Of a stretch of 64,000 nt of DNA, positions 60,520 through 64,000 are shown in pieces. Position 1 is the stretch's first letter, and every line of letters begins with the position of its first letter. The DNA comes from Elymus sibiricus (lineage: Eukaryota; Streptophyta; Magnoliopsida; Poales; Poaceae): positions 64,323,628 through 64,387,627 of the forward strand of contig CM077667.1 of NCBI GenBank assembly GCA_039707655.1, read 5' to 3'. The position numbers and the translations under genes were made by a program. Under the pieces are notes generated by a model. That model did not search any database and was not told the origin of the DNA. It was given only the letters and a program-made list of their open reading frames with translations.

Positions 60520-62436
60520 ATGCCTCCAGTAAGCATCCTCTGCTAGTCTCCCTCTTTTTTGCAGTTGCTTTCTTTGTACAATCCTGAGCTGAGCATCATT
60601 TGTTTCTGAGTATTTTTATTTCATGTTTATTTGTAAAAAAACAGATTGCATCTGAGAAGCGGGTTATAGACAGGTTATATGGTCGCGTCCGTGGATCTGT
60701 TGTTACCATTGAATGACATATAGGCGATGCACTTGTTGGATTTGGTACTGGTTTCATCATGGTTTCGGATGAGGATCAAGTGCTTGTATCTGCTCATGAG
60801 TCTATAATCAAGGATGGGGAGAAACTGAGAGTTCGATACTATAACGATGAGCTGCATGAGCCACTATATTTCTGACAAACAAACCATCCAAGCATGTTAT
60901 TTTAAAATTGAGCCCTCTTCCTCGTCCTCATCGCCATCATGTCAACTTTAGTGAAAAAATGGTTAGAAGACAGAATATTTTCACAATTGCAGCGGTGGAA
61001 GTGTTAGGGGATCGCGGTTTAATGACTGGCACAATAAGGTACATATTAGTCTTGCATCTGAATATAATACCAATCTTCTTAGGATATAGTTCTTGCTAAC
61101 ATGTTTCTTGTGACAGCAACCGAAGCTGTGAAGCGGTCGCAAGATCAAACACAGCTACTGTGAACGGGAGCAAGAATTTGTTTGCAATAAGTTGCCCTGT
61201 GGCAGGACCGAAAACCAGAGGACAATCGAATGGAGAGGATTTGCAGTTAGTCGGCGCTGCAGTATTCGACATGAACGGCCTTGTAATTGGCTCGGTTGAC
61301 CACGTTGACCTGCACTCCTTTGATATAAAATATGTAATGAAGACAAGTTCATTTTTGAATGATTTGGAACGCTTGCTAAAGGATAAGGACGATAAGGTAA
61401 CTTGTTCTTCTGAAAATCTGTTCATTTAGATAAAACAGAGTTGATCTTTCGCTTATAGTACATGTTTGCAGATTGTTCTTTCAAGGGGTCAACAAGACTT
61501 CAACAAAGGAGCTGGAGCCAGAAAGCAAGGAGGCAGTACTGCAGGGTCAAGTAGGAAAAGGTTGGTGCATATAGTTTTGGTGCACATATCTGTATTGCAT
61601 CGTGAATCACGCTTATGACCTTGTTGTTCTGTTATTTTCAGGCGTCGTGATGATCCACCTGGAGGTGGCACCAGGACGAGAGAAGAAAATTTGAGGTCAC
61701 ACAAGTATCCAGTCCAAGGTGACATGGTTGTTGGAAGAAAAGAAGCACTGCGGCGGGAACTTGTTAAGCATGTCACCAGAGATTCACACGATGGATGGTC
61801 GGGCTCCCTATCTTCACCAGGTATCGTTGTTTGTTTCCTGTTTCGTTGATTCTTGGATGAAGCATTGTCGTCATTCTTGTGGCTGCTGGTGAATATAGAA
61901 CAAAAACTTGCACTCCATATATTTTTCTAGGATATGAAATTTCGAACCGTTTGACCTTTTAGTTACGCTAGTGCTCACTGCTCTTTATTTCACCTATTTA
62001 ATCTGTGTTGTGTGTACCACTTAACTTAGTTCAAACCAGCGACCTTTTCCTGTGGTAAATCTCAAATAACAAAATTATTACTAGAGATAACCTTATCAAA
62101 TGACAGAGATTGATGGATGTCTCTTGCATCTTCTACTCGCAACCTGAGTCTGTGGCTTATGTGCCAAGTTATGTGGCAAGTATTTCTAAACTCATCCAGT
62201 TAGAGGTTGGGTTGAACTATGAGAATGTAGCTAGAACATGGATTACTGACAAAAAGCATGCTGTTATAAACATGATTACTTCTGCTGCTTTGAGTCTGTG
62301 GCTTATATTTTGGTTGGTTGATGTGGTCTGGAATGCAGGTGATAGGGCAGCGCTTCATGGGTTTTCTGAAGCATTGGGCTCTCCTGTGTCCCCTGGCTTT
62401 GTGGCAGGTGCTGGAACAATAGGCGCTCACTTCTGA
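60520..62436 (+). pseudogene. Divergent PA-clan (Deg-like) gene with disrupted protease domain
   Basis: Exons by frame: 60520-60528, 60645-61038, 61117-61396, 61472-61560, 61642-61820 and 62339-62436. Splice phases agree. Starts MPP, then ASEKRVIDRLYGRVRGSVV. A His motif is present (LVSAHES, 60790-60800), but the Asp position reads SKHVILKL and the Ser position reads LVGAAVFDMNGLVIGS, so the triad is incomplete. The C-terminus is basic and Gly-rich (RKRRRRDDPPGGG), possibly nuclear. Lesions: in-frame TGA at 60714-60716 and a frameshift between about 60850 and 60876. Exons after that are open to the TGA at 62434-62436. Either a recent pseudogene, or the last exons are still expressed. Assembly error is possible. 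Confidence 0.65.
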
Positions 62437-63060
62437 AAAGAAAATATGGGAGATTCCCTAGCTGCGCTGTAGAAACGGAGGACCACCCTGAGGCTGCTGG
62501 GTCCTGGGATGCATGAAGCTCGTGAAACCCGTGCTTGATTTGGCTACACTTTGTGTCGTCTTGGTGCTATTTTGCTGTAATTTATGAGCATTGGTTGGTT
62601 ATGCACATGATGTTTGCTTTTGTATTTAAATCTTGAGATCCTATCTAGAGGTGTAATGGATCACATGAAAGATTTGTTTCGTTTCGATGAAATGGAACTG
62701 GGCATGATGCCTTTGGATTAAGTACCCAGCGACCCTTTTATGCTGTCTAGAAACAGGGAGAATAACGCCTCCTTATTTTTATTGCATTGGCCTTAAAAAA
62801 CTACTCTGTCTAATGTATATTTCGCTGCTTTCAAGCATTTCTCTTTTGTAGTGGTGATTTGATATGATATTTTCTTTTTGTTCATCAGACGATGCTGGAA
62901 TCAAGGCAAACAAATGCATGTCGGTGCTCCTGCTAGATTTTTACTCTAATTAACTTGTAGTATATTTCTATTGCCCAACTTGTCAAAAGTGTTTGAAGCG
63001 TCTTCAAACCCCCATACATGGAGACCCGTGTATATATGTATTGATTGGCGAGAGATGATC
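62437..63060 (+). other. 3' flank of the third gene
   Basis: Probable 3' UTR (62437-62640), then AT-rich sequence. No ORF or repeat supported. Confidence 0.4.
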
Positions 63061-63209
63061 TCAAGATGGTTAAGAGTATGGCGGCTGCTAGGCGGCAGGC
63101 GGTTGTTAATCGTGTCCTAACAGCCGCCCAAACAGCCATCAGTTGCCAGGTATACGCGCCCGGTGGATTGACGACACGTGTCTTGTGAAGCACATGCACA
63201 AAACGCGCG

Positions 63210-63755
63210 ATGCTGCAACCGTTCTGTGCATCCGTCCGAAAACAGCTGTTGGAAGCAAAATCCCCTCCCACGTGCTACCGTCCTCTGCATACGCCCGAAG
63301 CAGGGCGAGGCGAGATCCCGGCGGCAGCTCCTCCTCTGCAGCACCTTTGCCTTAACCCTGATCTGCAGCTCCCCGGCGGCACCTCCTCTGCAGCATCTCT
63401 GCGTCCACCTGCTCCGCAGCACCCGGGCGACTGCTTCTTCGCCTCCACCTCCCGAGCAGCCCCCCGACGGCAGCTCCTCCGCATCGACCTCCACAACCAT
63501 CGCCGTCGTGCGGGAGCGACTCCCCCGTCGTCTGCAGCAAGCCGATCCCCTCCCCGCGCAATGACAAGTCACCATATCGTGCGCTCTATGTTGTCGCCCG
63601 CCATGGATCGAAGCTCCGGTGCTCCATCCAGCAACATGCGGGCCAAATCGGCCCCAATACTAGCCGGCGAGCGCATACTCCGGTCTGGAGCTGCAGGGGA
63701 GATCCGCAACCCTCCCGTCTTCTCAGCTCATGGCTCCCGGACTAGCTCCTCTTAA
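63210..63755 (+). CDS. Possible first exon of an uncharacterised gene
   Basis: 181-residue plus-strand frame, Ala/Pro/Ser/Arg-rich. The last third (MDRSSGAPSSNMRAKSAPIL, residues about 132-151) looks less compositional. A tatatatg box lies near 63030, about 180 bp upstream. A splice donor (gggtaagt) follows the stop at 63760, so the real product may differ. Competing GC-driven frames exist on both strands. No family recognised. Confidence 0.3.
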   Translation: MLQPFCASVRKQLLEAKSPPTCYRPLHTPEAGRGEIPAAAPPLQHLCLNPDLQLPGGTSSAASLRPPAPQHPGDCFFASTSRAAPRRQLLRIDLHNHRRRAGATPPSSAASRSPPRAMTSHHIVRSMLSPAMDRSSGAPSSNMRAKSAPILAGERILRSGAAGEIRNPPVFSAHGSRTSSS

Positions 63756-63759
63756 GCTT

Positions 63760-64000
63760 GGGTAAGTTGCAAACAAACCCTAGATTCACACAAGCATGCA
63801 ACTAATTGAGAGTGCCATGTTACTGATGTTGTGTCCTCTATTCAGTGTCTACTGATATATGCAGCAATTTGAGCAGTGCATCACCATCTGTACTCTGTTC
63901 ACTAAACCTCTGTTAACCGAAGCCATATATGAATTGCTGCTTTCAAAAAAGTTAGTTTAAGAATTGCAACAAAAAAGTCCTCAAATAATGTGCATGTTGC
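63760..64000 (+). other. Right-edge AT-rich sequence
   Basis: Looks like an intron following the GC-rich 63100-63755 block. Nothing else seen. Confidence 0.3.

Noticed and set aside
62110..62340. Upstream part of a 108-aa ORF with a hydrophobic segment
   Set aside because: Lies in the last intron of the third pseudoprotease-like gene; only 62339-62436 fits the exon phases.

Overview
The window is nuclear DNA of a large-genome Triticeae grass (wheat, rye, barley or Aegilops type). The evidence is the density of nested transposons: LTRs with the Triticeae terminus TGATACGTCTCCAACG read on the minus strand, CACTA elements with TTTAGTCCCGGTTGG palindromes, a plant L1-type LINE, Helitron, Harbinger and hAT MITE termini. 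I cannot name the species or chromosome.

Host genes are few, and all three belong to one theme: PA-clan (Deg/trypsin-like) proteins that have lost their catalytic residues. A minus-strand copy occupies 1-3524 and runs off the left edge. A complete 15-exon paralogue on the plus strand (32988-37474) encodes a 610-aa protein with two tandem degenerate protease domains. A more distant, broken relative lies at 60520-62436 (+). The first two genes face each other as inverted paralogues about 29 kb apart. A possible first exon of another gene is at the right edge.

Layout. 1-4070: minus-strand pseudoprotease gene and its upstream region. 4077-4400: Tourist-like MITE. 4818-8572: 5'-truncated LINE with an 18-bp target duplication. 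8690-9562: decayed hypothetical gene. 10053-29581: a 19.5-kb CACTA transposon with TSD GAG. It carries a broken TNP2 transposase, a 1065-codon second protein ending in a Ulp1-type cysteine protease domain, an intact small coiled-coil/membrane protein, and a nested 7.4-kb non-autonomous LTR element (15941-23333, TSD CTCGC). 29585-32533: gene debris, an hAT MITE and a patchwork of Helitron ends with long (TA)n tracts, ending against the 5' UTR of the plus-strand gene. 37962-39524: ORF-less GC-rich non-LTR insertion. 40675-45813: small LTR element (TSD GTTTC) split by a deleted CACTA derivative that contains a 5S-rRNA-like segment. 45870-48056: MITE and Harbinger transposase pseudogene. 48060-57922: AT-rich motif array, a 4.1-kb probable solo LTR (TSD CCCTC) and a 1.235-kb tandem duplication, ending at a Helitron-type 3' terminus. 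58000-64000: promoter, UTR and exons of the third gene and right-edge sequence.

No operon logic applies. The functional links are within elements (CACTA transposase plus accessory proteins) and within the pseudoprotease family, where gene modules were duplicated in phase and promoters were rearranged by transposons. Exon structures were worked out by hand from reading frame and GT/AG sites and need transcript support.
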